From positions 1,922,001-1,986,000 of the forward strand of contig NZ_CP081855.1 of the NCBI RefSeq assembly GCF_019797825.1: a DNA stretch of 64,000 bases, read 5' to 3'. Shown one piece after another: positions 9,285-17,084 of the stretch; position 1 is the stretch's first letter; the number at the start of each line of letters is the position of its first letter. This DNA comes from Limosilactobacillus panis. Its GTDB lineage: Bacteria; Bacillota; Bacilli; Lactobacillales; Lactobacillaceae. The notes beneath the pieces are model-generated. The model made no database searches and was not told the DNA's origin. It saw only the letters and a list, made by a program, of their open reading frames with translations. A program made the translations under genes and the position numbers.

Positions 9285-10304
9285 TCAGGCGTCTTCGCCG
9301 GCAACCTTGACAATTGCCTTGGAAATATTGCCCAGCTTGCCACTAACAAAGTCTTCAACGTGGGCAAAGTCCAGCACGTTCGAAATCAGTGGCAGTGGAT
9401 CAACGTCACCGGATTGCAACAGGGCAATCGAGTCTTCGAAGGTGTACGGATTGATGAAGGTCCCCTGGATCGTCAGCTGCTTCTGATAAACCTTGTAGGT
9501 ATTAACCTTGAATTGTGAATCAGGGTTACCAACACCAAACATCAGAACCTGGCCACCACGCCGGGCCGCTTCAACGGCTTGTTCCTGGGTCTTTGGCAGA
9601 CCAACGGCTTCCACGACGATGTCATAAGCATCGTTCTTAACTTCTTCAGGGTGGGTCATGTTGTTGATCGTCTTAAAGCCAAAGTGCTTCCGGTTGTTCT
9701 CAAGCTTTTCGTCAACCGTCCCGGCAAGGGTAACTTCCCGAACACCACGGGCCTTCAAGATCTGGGCAATCAGCTGGCCTTCAAAACCATCACCGATGAT
9801 CAAGGCGTTTTGATATGGATGAGTCATCAACAGGTTAACCGCGTGCATCGCGCATGAGATTGGTTCGATCACTGCGGCCGCTTCCAGTGAAACATTGTCA
9901 GGAACGTGGTAGACAACTTCTTCCGGTGCCGTGAAGTATTCTTCAAAGCCACCGTCACGGGTAACCCCGACGGCATCGAGGTGCTCACACAGTTCTGGAC
10001 GTGAGGTCCGGCAGTAGTAGCACTTGTGGCAGTAGATGTTTGGATCAACACTGACGCGGTCACCGACCTTGAAGTCCTCGACGTCGGCACCAACCGCAGC
10101 TACCACCCCGGAGTTTTCATGGCCAAGAACAATCGGCGGAACGGCGTCAGCGGAACCTGGCAGGCCGTTGTACAGTGCCTTATCGGTCCCACAGATCCCA
10201 GCCCAGGCAGTGTGAACCAAAACTTCATTTGGCTTAACTTCCGGCTTCTTGTAGTTGTCGTTGATCTCTAACTTCTTTTTACCAGTCATTACTAAAGCTT
10301 TCAT
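9285..10304 (-). CDS. Zinc-dependent alcohol/polyol dehydrogenase (MDR family)
   Basis: A 339-residue medium-chain dehydrogenase. Catalytic zinc ligands are in GICGTDK (Cys about 38) and GHEN (His-Glu about 63); the structural zinc lobe has four cysteines in CHKCYYCRTSRPELC (about 92-106). A Rossmann fold follows (ALIIGDGFEGQLIAQI, about 167). This set matches sorbitol, galactitol-phosphate or threonine dehydrogenase-like enzymes that oxidise secondary alcohols with NAD(P); the substrate is not determined. AGGAGG precedes the ATG. It is the last gene behind pgi, fructokinase and VOC, with a 26-base gap, so a role in sugar or polyol metabolism is plausible. Confidence 0.87.
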   Translation of the reverse strand: MKALVMTGKKKLEINDNYKKPEVKPNEVLVHTAWAGICGTDKALYNGLPGSADAVPPIVLGHENSGVVAAVGADVEDFKVGDRVSVDPNIYCHKCYYCRTSRPELCEHLDAVGVTRDGGFEEYFTAPEEVVYHVPDNVSLEAAAVIEPISCAMHAVNLLMTHPYQNALIIGDGFEGQLIAQILKARGVREVTLAGTVDEKLENNRKHFGFKTINNMTHPEEVKNDAYDIVVEAVGLPKTQEQAVEAARRGGQVLMFGVGNPDSQFKVNTYKVYQKQLTIQGTFINPYTFEDSIALLQSGDVDPLPLISNVLDFAHVEDFVSGKLGNISKAIVKVAGEDA

Positions 10305-10330
10305 CAGATATTCCTCCTAAGAATTAAAAC

Positions 10331-10741
10331 TTAACCCTTTACAACTTCACAAAATTCGATGGTTTCATCATTGGGTCCCACGATGTTAAAGAACTTGATC
10401 CCGTGCTTCCAGTAGTCGAGATGCTGAACCTCGTCCTCCTTCACATCGAAGCCTTCTTTTTTAGCAGCCTTGAAGGCATTATCCGCGTCTTCCACGTTTA
10501 AGGAAATGTGGTTAATCGCGCCGGTCTTGTGAACGGCACCATCACTGTCCCAAATCTCGAGCATCAGGTGGCCGGCCTTCATGAAGACCACCTGGTGTCC
10601 CTGGTCGTCCGTATCGAACTGGCCTTGCTTCTTAAAGCCCAGCTTTTCCCAGAAGGCAATCGTCTTCTTAAGGTCATCGGTTGGGATCCCGACATGTGCC
10701 AAGTCATCGTAATAACCCGCTAAACTCTTGTTAAATGCCAT
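10331..10741 (-). CDS. VOC-family (glyoxalase/bleomycin-resistance-like) protein
   Basis: A 136-residue vicinal-oxygen-chelate protein with two beta-alpha-beta-beta-beta modules. Candidate metal ligands are His in LAHVGIP (about 14), Glu in LMLEIWD (about 63), His in INHISLNV (about 78) and Glu in IEFCEV (about 131), the classic H-E-H-E pattern. Many paralogues are isomerases, lyases or dioxygenases, so the reaction is unknown. The ATG at 10741 follows GAGGAGG; longer open frame upstream is antisense-like sequence over the fructokinase end. Placed between fructokinase and dehydrogenase in one operon. Confidence 0.85.
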   Translation of the reverse strand: MAFNKSLAGYYDDLAHVGIPTDDLKKTIAFWEKLGFKKQGQFDTDDQGHQVVFMKAGHLMLEIWDSDGAVHKTGAINHISLNVEDADNAFKAAKKEGFDVKEDEVQHLDYWKHGIKFFNIVGPNDETIEFCEVVKG

Positions 10742-10775
10742 TATCGTTTGCCTCCTCAAATCATCAGTAAACTCA

Positions 10776-11654
10776 TTAATTGGTTGCGGCTTTGAGTGCC
10801 AGGGCGAAGTCGCCGATCGTCGCCGAACCGTTGTTCTGTGCCAGCGGCATCGTGATGTACTGGTCCACGTCGCCCACGTCAACGTAGTCATTGAGCAGCT
10901 TCTTGAACTCGCGCCGGACCTTCTTCAGGAAGGCTTCGCTGACCACACCGCCGCCAAAGACGATCTGCCCGGGACGGAACATCAGGATGGCGTCCAGGGC
11001 CGCCTGGGCAACATAGTAGGCCATGATGTCCCAGACGTGGTCCGTCAGCGGCACGTCCTTGCCCTTCTTCCCGGTCCGCGCCTCGAAGGTTGGTCCGGAA
11101 ACCAGGCCCTCCAGGCAGTCACCATGGAACGGGCAGATCCCCTTGAAGTCCAGGTCGTCGGGGTGCTGCTTCAGACGAATGTGGCCCATCTCGGAGTGGC
11201 CGAGCTCACCGACAAACTTTCCATCAATAACGGCGCCGGCCCCACAACCAGTACCGATCGTGTAGTAGACCAGGGAGTTGATCCGCTTGTTAAACAGGGT
11301 AGCGAGGACGTACTCACCGTAGGCCGACCCGTTAACGTCGGTCGTCCAGTAAATTGGAATGTTGAAATGCTTCTTGAAGGGCCCCACGAAGTCCGTGTCT
11401 GCCCAGCCCTTCTTGGGGGTGTTAGTGATGTAACCATACTTCGGCGAACTCTTCCGGATCTCGATTGGCCCGAATGAGGCAATTCCAATGGCAGAAAGGC
11501 TATCCTTGAACTGGTCAAACCAGTCGATGCACTTCTGTAGGGTTTCTGCCGGCGTCGTGGTCGGAATGTGGACGGAATCTTTAATATGGTAGTTAATATT
11601 GCCGACTGCGCAGACAAACTTGGTCCCGCCGGCTTCGATGCTTCCTAATAACAT
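10776..11654 (-). CDS. scrK: ROK-family fructokinase, copy 1
   Basis: A 292-residue ROK kinase that phosphorylates fructose (often also mannose) with ATP. It has the N-terminal phosphate-binding loop SIEAGGTKFVCAVG, and the ROK zinc/signature region GHSEMGHIRLK...CPFHGDCLEGL near residue 155-185. Compared with copy 2 at 38675-39553 there are about 25 amino-acid differences by eye. Two fall at usually conserved sites: GTGCGAG here versus GTGVGAG, and GHSEMGH versus GHPEMGH. It follows pgi by 12 bases and is co-transcribed with it. Confidence 0.92.
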   Translation of the reverse strand: MLLGSIEAGGTKFVCAVGNINYHIKDSVHIPTTTPAETLQKCIDWFDQFKDSLSAIGIASFGPIEIRKSSPKYGYITNTPKKGWADTDFVGPFKKHFNIPIYWTTDVNGSAYGEYVLATLFNKRINSLVYYTIGTGCGAGAVIDGKFVGELGHSEMGHIRLKQHPDDLDFKGICPFHGDCLEGLVSGPTFEARTGKKGKDVPLTDHVWDIMAYYVAQAALDAILMFRPGQIVFGGGVVSEAFLKKVRREFKKLLNDYVDVGDVDQYITMPLAQNNGSATIGDFALALKAATN

Positions 11655-11666
11655 GGTTCAGCCTCC

Positions 11667-13025
11667 TTAGTTGTTCTTTTCCATTTCAGCGCGCAGCTGC
11701 TTGCCGATCTTCTCGTAACCCGGCTTGCCCAGCAGGCCAAACATGTTGACCTTGTAGGCTTCCACACCGGGCTGGTTGAAGGGGTTGATCCCGTTCAGGT
11801 AACCGGAGATCCCCATCGCCACTTCAAAGAAGTAGATCAGGTAGCCGAGGGTGTATTCATTCTCCTCCGGGATGTGGACGGTCATGACCGGAACGCCACC
11901 GGCCGTGTGGGCGGCCACGACGGCTTCGTAGGCCTTGGTATTGGCGAAGTCCATCGTCTTGCCCTCCAGGTACTGCAGGCCGTCGAGGTTGTCGTCCTCA
12001 CTGGGGATTGCCACGTCGTAGTTCGGCTTGTCAAGCTTTACCACGGTCTCCATCAGGAAGCGCCGCCCCTCCTGGATGTATTGTCCCAGGGAGTGGAGGT
12101 CGGTCGTGAAGTTGGCACTGGATGGGTAGATGCTCTTGTGATCCTTCCCTTCGGACTCACCGGCCAGCTGCTTCCACCATTCGGCAAACATCCGCATGTT
12201 TGGTTCGTAGTTTTCGAGGAGTTCCGTTTCGTAACCCTTCCGGTAGAGGATGTTCCGGTAAGCCGCGTATTGGTAGGCTTCGTTCTTAGTTAAGTCTGGA
12301 TCTACAAAGTCCCTTTCCGCCTGGGCGGCTCCGGCCATCAACTGGTCGATATCAGCCCCGGAAGCGGCGATCGGCAGGAGCCCCACCGGACAGAGGACGG
12401 AATAACGGCCACCAACGCCGTCCGGAATGACGAAGGATTCGTAACCGTTGGCATCGGCCTCGGTCTTCAGGGCTCCCTTAGCCTTGTCGGTCGTGGCGTA
12501 GATCCGCTGGTTAGCTTCTTTTTCGCCGTACTTCTCAATCAGCTTCTGCTTGAAAATCCGGAAAGCAATTGATGGCTCCGTGGTGGTCCCAGACTTGGAA
12601 ACCACGTTGACGGAGAAGTCCTTATCGCCGATCAGCTGGAGCAAGTCGTGAACGTAGGTCGAACTCAGGGAGTTGCCGGCGAAGATGACTAGCGGGTACT
12701 TACGGTCCTTGGCGGATTGGGCCTGGTAGAAGGTGTTGTGGAGGAAGTCAATTGCCATCTGCGCTCCCAGGTAGGAGCCACCAATCCCGATAACCACCAG
12801 GACGTCGGAATCGTTTTGGATCTTCTTGGCGGCCGCCTTGATCCGGGCAAACTCGTCCTTGTCATACTCGCTCGGCAGGTGGAGCCAGTCGCGGAAGTCG
12901 GCGCCGGCCCCGGTGCCCTTGCGGAGTTCATCATTGGCGGCGGTAACCATCGCCTGCATCTCGCCGAGTTCATTGGCGTTTACAAACTGCTTTAAACCCT
13001 GTTTATCAAATGAAACATATGCCAT
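11667..13025 (-). CDS. pgi: Glucose-6-phosphate isomerase, copy 1
   Basis: A 452-residue phosphoglucose isomerase interconverting fructose-6-phosphate and glucose-6-phosphate. Visible family segments are [18 protein letters not shown] (about 80-97), [16 protein letters not shown] (about 140), the [16 protein letters not shown] stretch and the C-terminal [12 protein letters not shown] with the conserved histidine/lysine region nearby. Of two possible ATGs, 13025 is better spaced from AAGGGGA than 13031. A near-identical second copy is at 39572-40930. In a heterofermenter this feeds fructose-6-phosphate into the phosphoketolase route. Confidence 0.95.
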   Translation of the reverse strand: MAYVSFDKQGLKQFVNANELGEMQAMVTAANDELRKGTGAGADFRDWLHLPSEYDKDEFARIKAAAKKIQNDSDVLVVIGIGGSYLGAQMAIDFLHNTFYQAQSAKDRKYPLVIFAGNSLSSTYVHDLLQLIGDKDFSVNVVSKSGTTTEPSIAFRIFKQKLIEKYGEKEANQRIYATTDKAKGALKTEADANGYESFVIPDGVGGRYSVLCPVGLLPIAASGADIDQLMAGAAQAERDFVDPDLTKNEAYQYAAYRNILYRKGYETELLENYEPNMRMFAEWWKQLAGESEGKDHKSIYPSSANFTTDLHSLGQYIQEGRRFLMETVVKLDKPNYDVAIPSEDDNLDGLQYLEGKTMDFANTKAYEAVVAAHTAGGVPVMTVHIPEENEYTLGYLIYFFEVAMGISGYLNGINPFNQPGVEAYKVNMFGLLGKPGYEKIGKQLRAEMEKNN

Positions 13026-13065
13026 GATCATTTTCCCCTTTTCAACAACAACGCACTTTCTAATT

Positions 13066-13136
13066 ATTAAAAGCGCTTTATTCTTTCATCGAGTCTTATG
13101 TTAGCGCTTCCTATAATATAAGTCAACCGGTTGACA
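13066..13136 (-). promoter_or_regulatory. pgi copy 1 promoter with palindromic operator and cre boxes
   Basis: Minus-strand -35 TTGACT (13121-13126) and -10 TAACAT (13098-13103) are 17 bases apart. The -35 lies inside a 14-bp perfect palindrome GTCAACCGGTTGAC (13122-13135), and the -10 overlaps a cre-like AAGCGCTAACA. A second cre-like AAAGCGCTTTA lies downstream near 13070-13081. The CG-centred palindrome is typical of LacI-family operators. The same layout occurs in front of pgi copy 2. Confidence 0.8.
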
Positions 13137-13166
13137 GTACTTTTTTGCGAATTTTCCTAAACAAAA

Positions 13167-13195
13167 AAACGCCCCACCATCTTGGTGAGACGTTT
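13167..13195 (-). terminator. Terminator of the MFS transporter gene
   Basis: Hairpin AAACG..CACCA / TGGTG..CGTTT between the pgi promoter and the MFS stop; on the minus strand it is followed by a T-rich run. Confidence 0.75.
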
Positions 13196-13204
13196 ACGAG
13201 CAGA

Positions 13205-14473
13205 TTACTTGGCACGCTTAGTCTGTGGTGCCAGGGTTCCCTGGTGGTCAAATTTTATTTCCATACCGCGTTTGCCGAAAAAAATCAGGGCCGCGATAAT
13301 TAGCATCATTACACCATAAATCCGGAATGGCGCCGCCAAGCCAAGGCCACTGAGCGGTTGACTGAGCAGGTGGTTGAACCAGGCATCCGCCGTCGGGGAG
13401 AAGAAGGCCCCAAAGTTGAAACCGATCAGGATAAAGGACGTAATCTTGGTTTGCAGCTTCATCGGTGCCATGAATGGCAGGATGTTAAAGATTAATGGTG
13501 TCAGAACCTGCATTGGGAAGCCGACCAGCAGGATACCAGCGGCAATGATCATGAAGTTATTGCCCCCGAAGCCGAACAGGAAGTTAGCGATTGCCAACAA
13601 AACCAAGCCGATGTAGATGGCCCCAATATAACCAAAATGCTTCTGCAAGGTTCCATAGCAGGCCCCACCGAGGGTCGCCCCAATCAGCATCAGTGATAGG
13701 TAGGTTCCGGATCCGTTAAACTGGCTGCCGTTAATTGCCACCGCCAGTCCGGGGAAGCGGTCCTCCATGCCGATAAAGTCCATCTTAATCAGCAGAACAA
13801 AGGCCAGGATTGCAATGACCAGAGGACTAATCTTGGTGACCTTTTCGTTGGTAATTGGCGAAATCGTTTCGTTGGCTTGGTCGTCAGCACTATCACTGGC
13901 ACTATTACTGTGGGCGTCGTTCGGAACCCGCCATGCAAAGAAGGCCATCACCGCAAAGGCCAGTCCGTAGACCAGGAAGGCCGCGTGCCAGCCAGCGTAG
14001 ATCAGGAGCAGGCTGGAAATGGTCAGCGTGCAGGCATTCCCGATCTGTTCAAATGCTGACCGCCACCCCTGCATGCTTGTCCGTTCGTGACCCTGGTACC
14101 AGACCGAAATCAGCGAAATCGCCTGGGAGTTATACAGCCCATAACCGGCACCAAGGACCAGCCGGGAAGCGAGGATCACCCAATAATTGCTGACGAATGC
14201 TGGCACCAGACCGGCGATCCCCACCAGTGTGATCCCCGCCATGATGATGTGCTTGTCGGAAATGTTAAACCAATCCTGAAGCAACGGCGAAAGAACCACG
14301 AAGAACATAACCGCAAAGGACGGCGCCGTAACCAGGTATTCAACCTGGGGCTGGCTGACCGCCAGTGACGTCTTAATCTGCGGCAAGGCACTTTGAATTG
14401 CGTAGGCGCTCGTAACCATAAATGACGCGGACAGGAACGCAAGTTTTGTAGCCAATGACTGACCATGTTTCAT
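13205..14473 (-). CDS. MFS transporter
   Basis: A 422-residue major facilitator with about 12 hydrophobic segments and a charged central loop near residues 190-220 (SASDSADDQANE region). The cytoplasmic loop between helices 2 and 3 and the LVLGAGYGLYNSQAISL helix fit a generic permease of the cyanate/nitrate/sugar-like classes. Substrate unknown. The ATG at 14473 is chosen because TTGGAGG is upstream; the longer open frame has no site. A cre box in its promoter suggests carbon catabolite control, and a degraded LacI-family gene lies upstream, so it may once have had a dedicated regulator. Confidence 0.82.
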   Translation of the reverse strand: MKHGQSLATKLAFLSASFMVTSAYAIQSALPQIKTSLAVSQPQVEYLVTAPSFAVMFFVVLSPLLQDWFNISDKHIIMAGITLVGIAGLVPAFVSNYWVILASRLVLGAGYGLYNSQAISLISVWYQGHERTSMQGWRSAFEQIGNACTLTISSLLLIYAGWHAAFLVYGLAFAVMAFFAWRVPNDAHSNSASDSADDQANETISPITNEKVTKISPLVIAILAFVLLIKMDFIGMEDRFPGLAVAINGSQFNGSGTYLSLMLIGATLGGACYGTLQKHFGYIGAIYIGLVLLAIANFLFGFGGNNFMIIAAGILLVGFPMQVLTPLIFNILPFMAPMKLQTKITSFILIGFNFGAFFSPTADAWFNHLLSQPLSGLGLAAPFRIYGVMMLIIAALIFFGKRGMEIKFDHQGTLAPQTKRAK

Positions 14474-14547
14474 AATAAAACAACCTCCAAACTTGCTAAA
14501 TCGAACAATAAATCTTATTAATTGGCTCATTAACTTTCTACACGTAT

Positions 14548-14588
14548 ATGATAACCGGTAGTCCCACTTTAGTAAAGCGCTTACACTA
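14548..14588 (-). promoter_or_regulatory. MFS gene promoter with cre
   Basis: Minus-strand -35 TTTACT (14571-14576) and -10 TATCAT (14548-14553) with a 17-base spacer. The cre-like TGTAAGCGCTTTACT (about 14571-14586) covers the -35, which predicts CcpA repression. Confidence 0.65.
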
Positions 14589-14792
14589 GATCAATCATCA
14601 ATTTTAACTTTTTTGCCGTTTTTAACGCCCGTCAGGTCAACAAGAAAAGGTGAGATTAGTAAAAAAACCAATTTATTTTAAAAAGCAGTGGTGCCAACCT
14701 TCATCAGACGATAAACGACTCTTTTCACAACTGATTTCATCAAAAATAAAATGGGAAGCTGACAATCTTCTTGTCGCCTTCCCGCATTTATA

Positions 14793-14885
14793 TTATGCAG
14801 TTGTACTCTCAATCAATTTGACGGGCAGCGTGGCTGACTTCACGTTCTCCTGACCTCCAATGAGCTTGAGGAGTTTGTTCGTAAC
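14793..14885 (-). pseudogene. LacI-family regulator, C-terminal remnant
   Basis: The minus strand from about 14885 to a TAA at 14793-14795 encodes a peptide ending ENVKSATLPVKLIESTTA, preceded by TNKLLKLIGGQ. This is the usual C-terminal end of LacI-family repressors (compare SSVTLPVEFHE at the end of the 61.7-kb regulator). Further upstream the frame is stopped, so only about 30 codons survive. A hairpin with arms GGGAAG/CTTCCC (about 14751-14783) lies just after the stop and looks like the old terminator. Confidence 0.7.
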
Positions 14886-14953
14886 CACCCTTCATTCCGA
14901 ATTATGGAAGCTTCTGACATTTTTGAAGCATTAAACGTCATGTAGGTGATTAT

Positions 14954-15325
14954 TTGAAAGAGTGGTTAAAAACAATTGCTATTGTTGTTGGCACATTTAT
15001 TGGAGTAATAGGAATTCAAGTGGTCCTCTATTCGATAAACGCAGCTTTGTACACGGGTGCTGTTATCCTGCTCTTTATTTTTAGTGGTGTATGTTTTGCC
15101 AAGCAAATTCACGATGCCTTTGCCGGTGAAGTTTATACCACTGTTACTCCTAAAGACTTGATGTACTATTACTTACAAGAACTTAGCGGCAATGAGGATA
15201 CATATAATAAGGAAGAAAGAGAAAATTTAGCACGCCTTATTATTGAATTGAGCCGCTACAATCAACTCCACAATAATCCCGCAAACCGCATCAAATTAAT
15301 GTATGAAAGCACCCCGGGTGATTAA
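14954..15325 (+). CDS. Small membrane protein of unknown function
   Basis: A 123-residue protein starting at a TTG after AGGTG. Two predicted transmembrane helices occupy residues about 5-25 (IAIVVGTFIGVIGIQVVLYSI) and 32-48 (YTGAVILLFIFSGVCFA), followed by a soluble, charged C-terminal half. It ends two bases before the thymidine kinase start, so the two are probably co-transcribed. No known family was recognised. Codon use is AT-rich compared with genes left of 14.5 kb. Confidence 0.65.
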   Translation: MKEWLKTIAIVVGTFIGVIGIQVVLYSINAALYTGAVILLFIFSGVCFAKQIHDAFAGEVYTTVTPKDLMYYYLQELSGNEDTYNKEERENLARLIIELSRYNQLHNNPANRIKLMYESTPGD

Positions 15326-15327
15326 TT

Positions 15328-15924
15328 ATGGCACAATTATTTTTAAAATATGGAGTGATGAATTCTGGAAAGTCAGTCGAGCTCCTGAAGATAGCTCATA
15401 ACTACGAAGAACAAGGTAAAAGAGTTATGGTTCTTACCAGCGCTTTAGACAATCGTTCTGGATTAGGGGTTGTGTCTAGTCGAATTGGTATTGGTCGGCC
15501 CGCGACGCCCGTACCCCAAGGAGATAGTATTTTAAGAATAGTGAACGCAACACTATCGACAACTACATATGTTGATGGCCATGCGATTTGGCCAGAATGT
15601 ATTTTGGTTGATGAGGCGCAATTTCTAACCGCTCAGCAAGTAACTGATTTGGCGACAATCGTCGATTCTCAGGATGTGCCCGTTATCTGCTTTGGCCTTA
15701 AAATTGATTTTCAGGGCAAACTCTTTGAGGGGTCTAAGGCATTATTTGAAATGGCAGATAAGCTAGAAGAAATTAAAACTGTTTGTCAATGGTGTGGCCA
15801 CAAGGCAACGATGAACCTCCGCACCTGTGAGGGGAAGCCGGTATATGACGGAGATCAGGTTCAGATTGGGGACCAAGAGTATATGGCCGCTTGTCGTTAT
15901 CACTATTTGAATCCACAGATATAA
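15328..15924 (+). CDS. tdk: Thymidine kinase (type II)
   Basis: A 198-residue TK1-like kinase that phosphorylates thymidine with ATP in the salvage pathway. The P-loop is GVMNSGKSVELLK (about residues 9-21), the Walker-B-like segment ILVDEAQFL (about 92-100) contains the catalytic Glu, and the C-terminal zinc lasso shows CQWCGH (about 153) and CRYH (about 190). Start ATG lies just after the preceding small membrane protein gene. Length is typical. A terminator follows directly, then IS982 copy 1. Confidence 0.93.
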   Translation: MAQLFLKYGVMNSGKSVELLKIAHNYEEQGKRVMVLTSALDNRSGLGVVSSRIGIGRPATPVPQGDSILRIVNATLSTTTYVDGHAIWPECILVDEAQFLTAQQVTDLATIVDSQDVPVICFGLKIDFQGKLFEGSKALFEMADKLEEIKTVCQWCGHKATMNLRTCEGKPVYDGDQVQIGDQEYMAACRYHYLNPQI

Positions 15925-15925
15925 A

Positions 15926-15956
15926 AAAGCTCAGTACATGGTACCGAGCTTTATAT
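15926..15956 (+). terminator. tdk terminator
   Basis: Arms AAAGCTC and GAGCTTT with an inner GTAC/GTAC pairing, immediately after the tdk stop; T-rich tail on both sides. Confidence 0.75.
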
Positions 15957-15972
15957 ATTTTGGTATACTGTT

Positions 15973-16950
15973 ACGCGTGGTGCTAGTGAAACTTTTCTAG
16001 ACAATACTCCATATTAGATGCTAAAATTGCCACTTCTAACCGTTCTTGAAAGCCTGCTAAACTTCGCGCACGATTATTTTCGGCATTATAGTATTTTAAT
16101 AACGAAAAGTCGGTCTCAATCGTTCGGCGAATTGCTTTTAGGATTCGTGAATTATGCTTCTTAGCGCCAGCCATGTTTTGACGAAATGGAGTCCAAAGCT
16201 CATAGCCATCACTAACTAGGTCGGTATGAAGCTGACGGCTAACATAGCCAACATCTGCTAATAAAAAGTGCTCAAGTGGCATAGTGTTTAAGATTAATTC
16301 TTCGGCGACCTTACTATCATGGACAGAAGCTTTAGTAACGATGTAGTTGAGCAAGTAACCATCACTACTAACAATCATGTGGACTTTAAACCCATAGTAA
16401 TACTGTTTTTTCGTAGCGTTATAGCCAATATCAGTACTTCCCCGAAAAATCTTGGCTCGATAATTGCGAACTGGATGACAAACTGGTACTGGAAAGCTAT
16501 CAATAATTAGGAATTGTCCATGTAAATCAACATCTTGGTTTAGCTTTCGCCTAATTAAACTGAGTAACGGTAGTAATTGGCGAGTGCGACGGTTGAAACG
16601 TGACCGAGAAATGGAGCTCACCAAGATCATACAAAAGCGTCGTTGCGATTCGATTCCTAACTGAGTTTGGCAAATCAGAAGGGCTATTAGGGTACTATCA
16701 TCAACTTTAACTTGGTTGATGTTCGGTCGTTGAACGAGCTTTTTAGGTGCATAAAGCTTATACCAGCGATGGCAGGTACGGTTTAATTGAGCAAAATTAA
16801 CTTGTAAATGATGGCAATAGTGGTTAGACTTAAGAAGGTTCAACATGATTAAGGCTCTTTTCTATTTAAGTTTTGTATCACTTAATAGTCTAACCATGTT
16901 GGGCTTTTTTTGTAAAATCAAACATACTAATGAGTACTAGCACCACGCGT
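15973..16950 (-). mobile_element. IS982-family insertion sequence, copy 1
   Basis: 978 bp with 15-bp terminal inverted repeats ACGCGTGGTGCTAGT. Flanked by an exact 8-bp target duplication ATACTGTT (15965-15972 and 16951-16958). One transposase gene on the minus strand. Two more copies occur at 41433 and 55593, with the same encoded protein and different 8-bp duplications. Confidence 0.95.
15983..16846 (-). CDS. IS982-family transposase (copy 1)
   Basis: A 287-residue DDE transposase. The catalytic core is recognisable from LIIDSFPVPVCHPVRNYRAK (first Asp, about residue 108), the YYYGFKVHMIVSSDGYL strand, LLADVGYVSR (second Asp, about 193) and RRTIETDFSLLK (Glu, about 240). N-terminal residues 1-90 form a helical region typical of IS982. 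Intact and full length. Translated sequence is identical in the three copies, so all could be active or very recently spread. Confidence 0.93.
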   Translation of the reverse strand: MLNLLKSNHYCHHLQVNFAQLNRTCHRWYKLYAPKKLVQRPNINQVKVDDSTLIALLICQTQLGIESQRRFCMILVSSISRSRFNRRTRQLLPLLSLIRRKLNQDVDLHGQFLIIDSFPVPVCHPVRNYRAKIFRGSTDIGYNATKKQYYYGFKVHMIVSSDGYLLNYIVTKASVHDSKVAEELILNTMPLEHFLLADVGYVSRQLHTDLVSDGYELWTPFRQNMAGAKKHNSRILKAIRRTIETDFSLLKYYNAENNRARSLAGFQERLEVAILASNMEYCLEKFH

Positions 16951-16976
16951 ATACTGTTAATTAAGGGGGAGTATTT

Positions 16977-17084
16977 TTGAGCGGCACAATTACACAAGCA
17001 GAGTTCAACGCTAAAAAGAAACAACTTCTTAATTTGTGGCAGATTGCAAGAAATAACTTGAACGAATTTAGTGACGTAGATTAA
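16977..17084 (+). pseudogene. Short ORF cut by the IS30 element
   Basis: A TTG-started frame of 35 codons (beginning MSGTITQAEFNAKKKQ) has a very good AAGGGGGAG site five bases upstream. Its last 14 codons lie inside the inferred left end of the IS30 element (about 17040), and its stop overlaps the transposase gene. It is best read as the 5' end of a host gene whose remainder was displaced by IS30. Product not recognised. Confidence 0.5.

Noticed and set aside
10728..11477. Long open frame antisense to fructokinase and the VOC gene (249 residues)
   Set aside because: It is the complement of two well-recognised genes and has no ribosome site or recognisable protein features. Several similar antisense frames over pgi copies and GC-rich genes were rejected for the same reason.
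14650..14853. 67-residue plus-strand frame
   Set aside because: It lies over the minus-strand LacI remnant and its old terminator hairpin and has no plausible ribosome site.
16319..16510. 63-residue frame on the plus strand inside each IS982 copy
   Set aside because: It is antisense to the transposase core; repetition in three places only reflects the IS copies.
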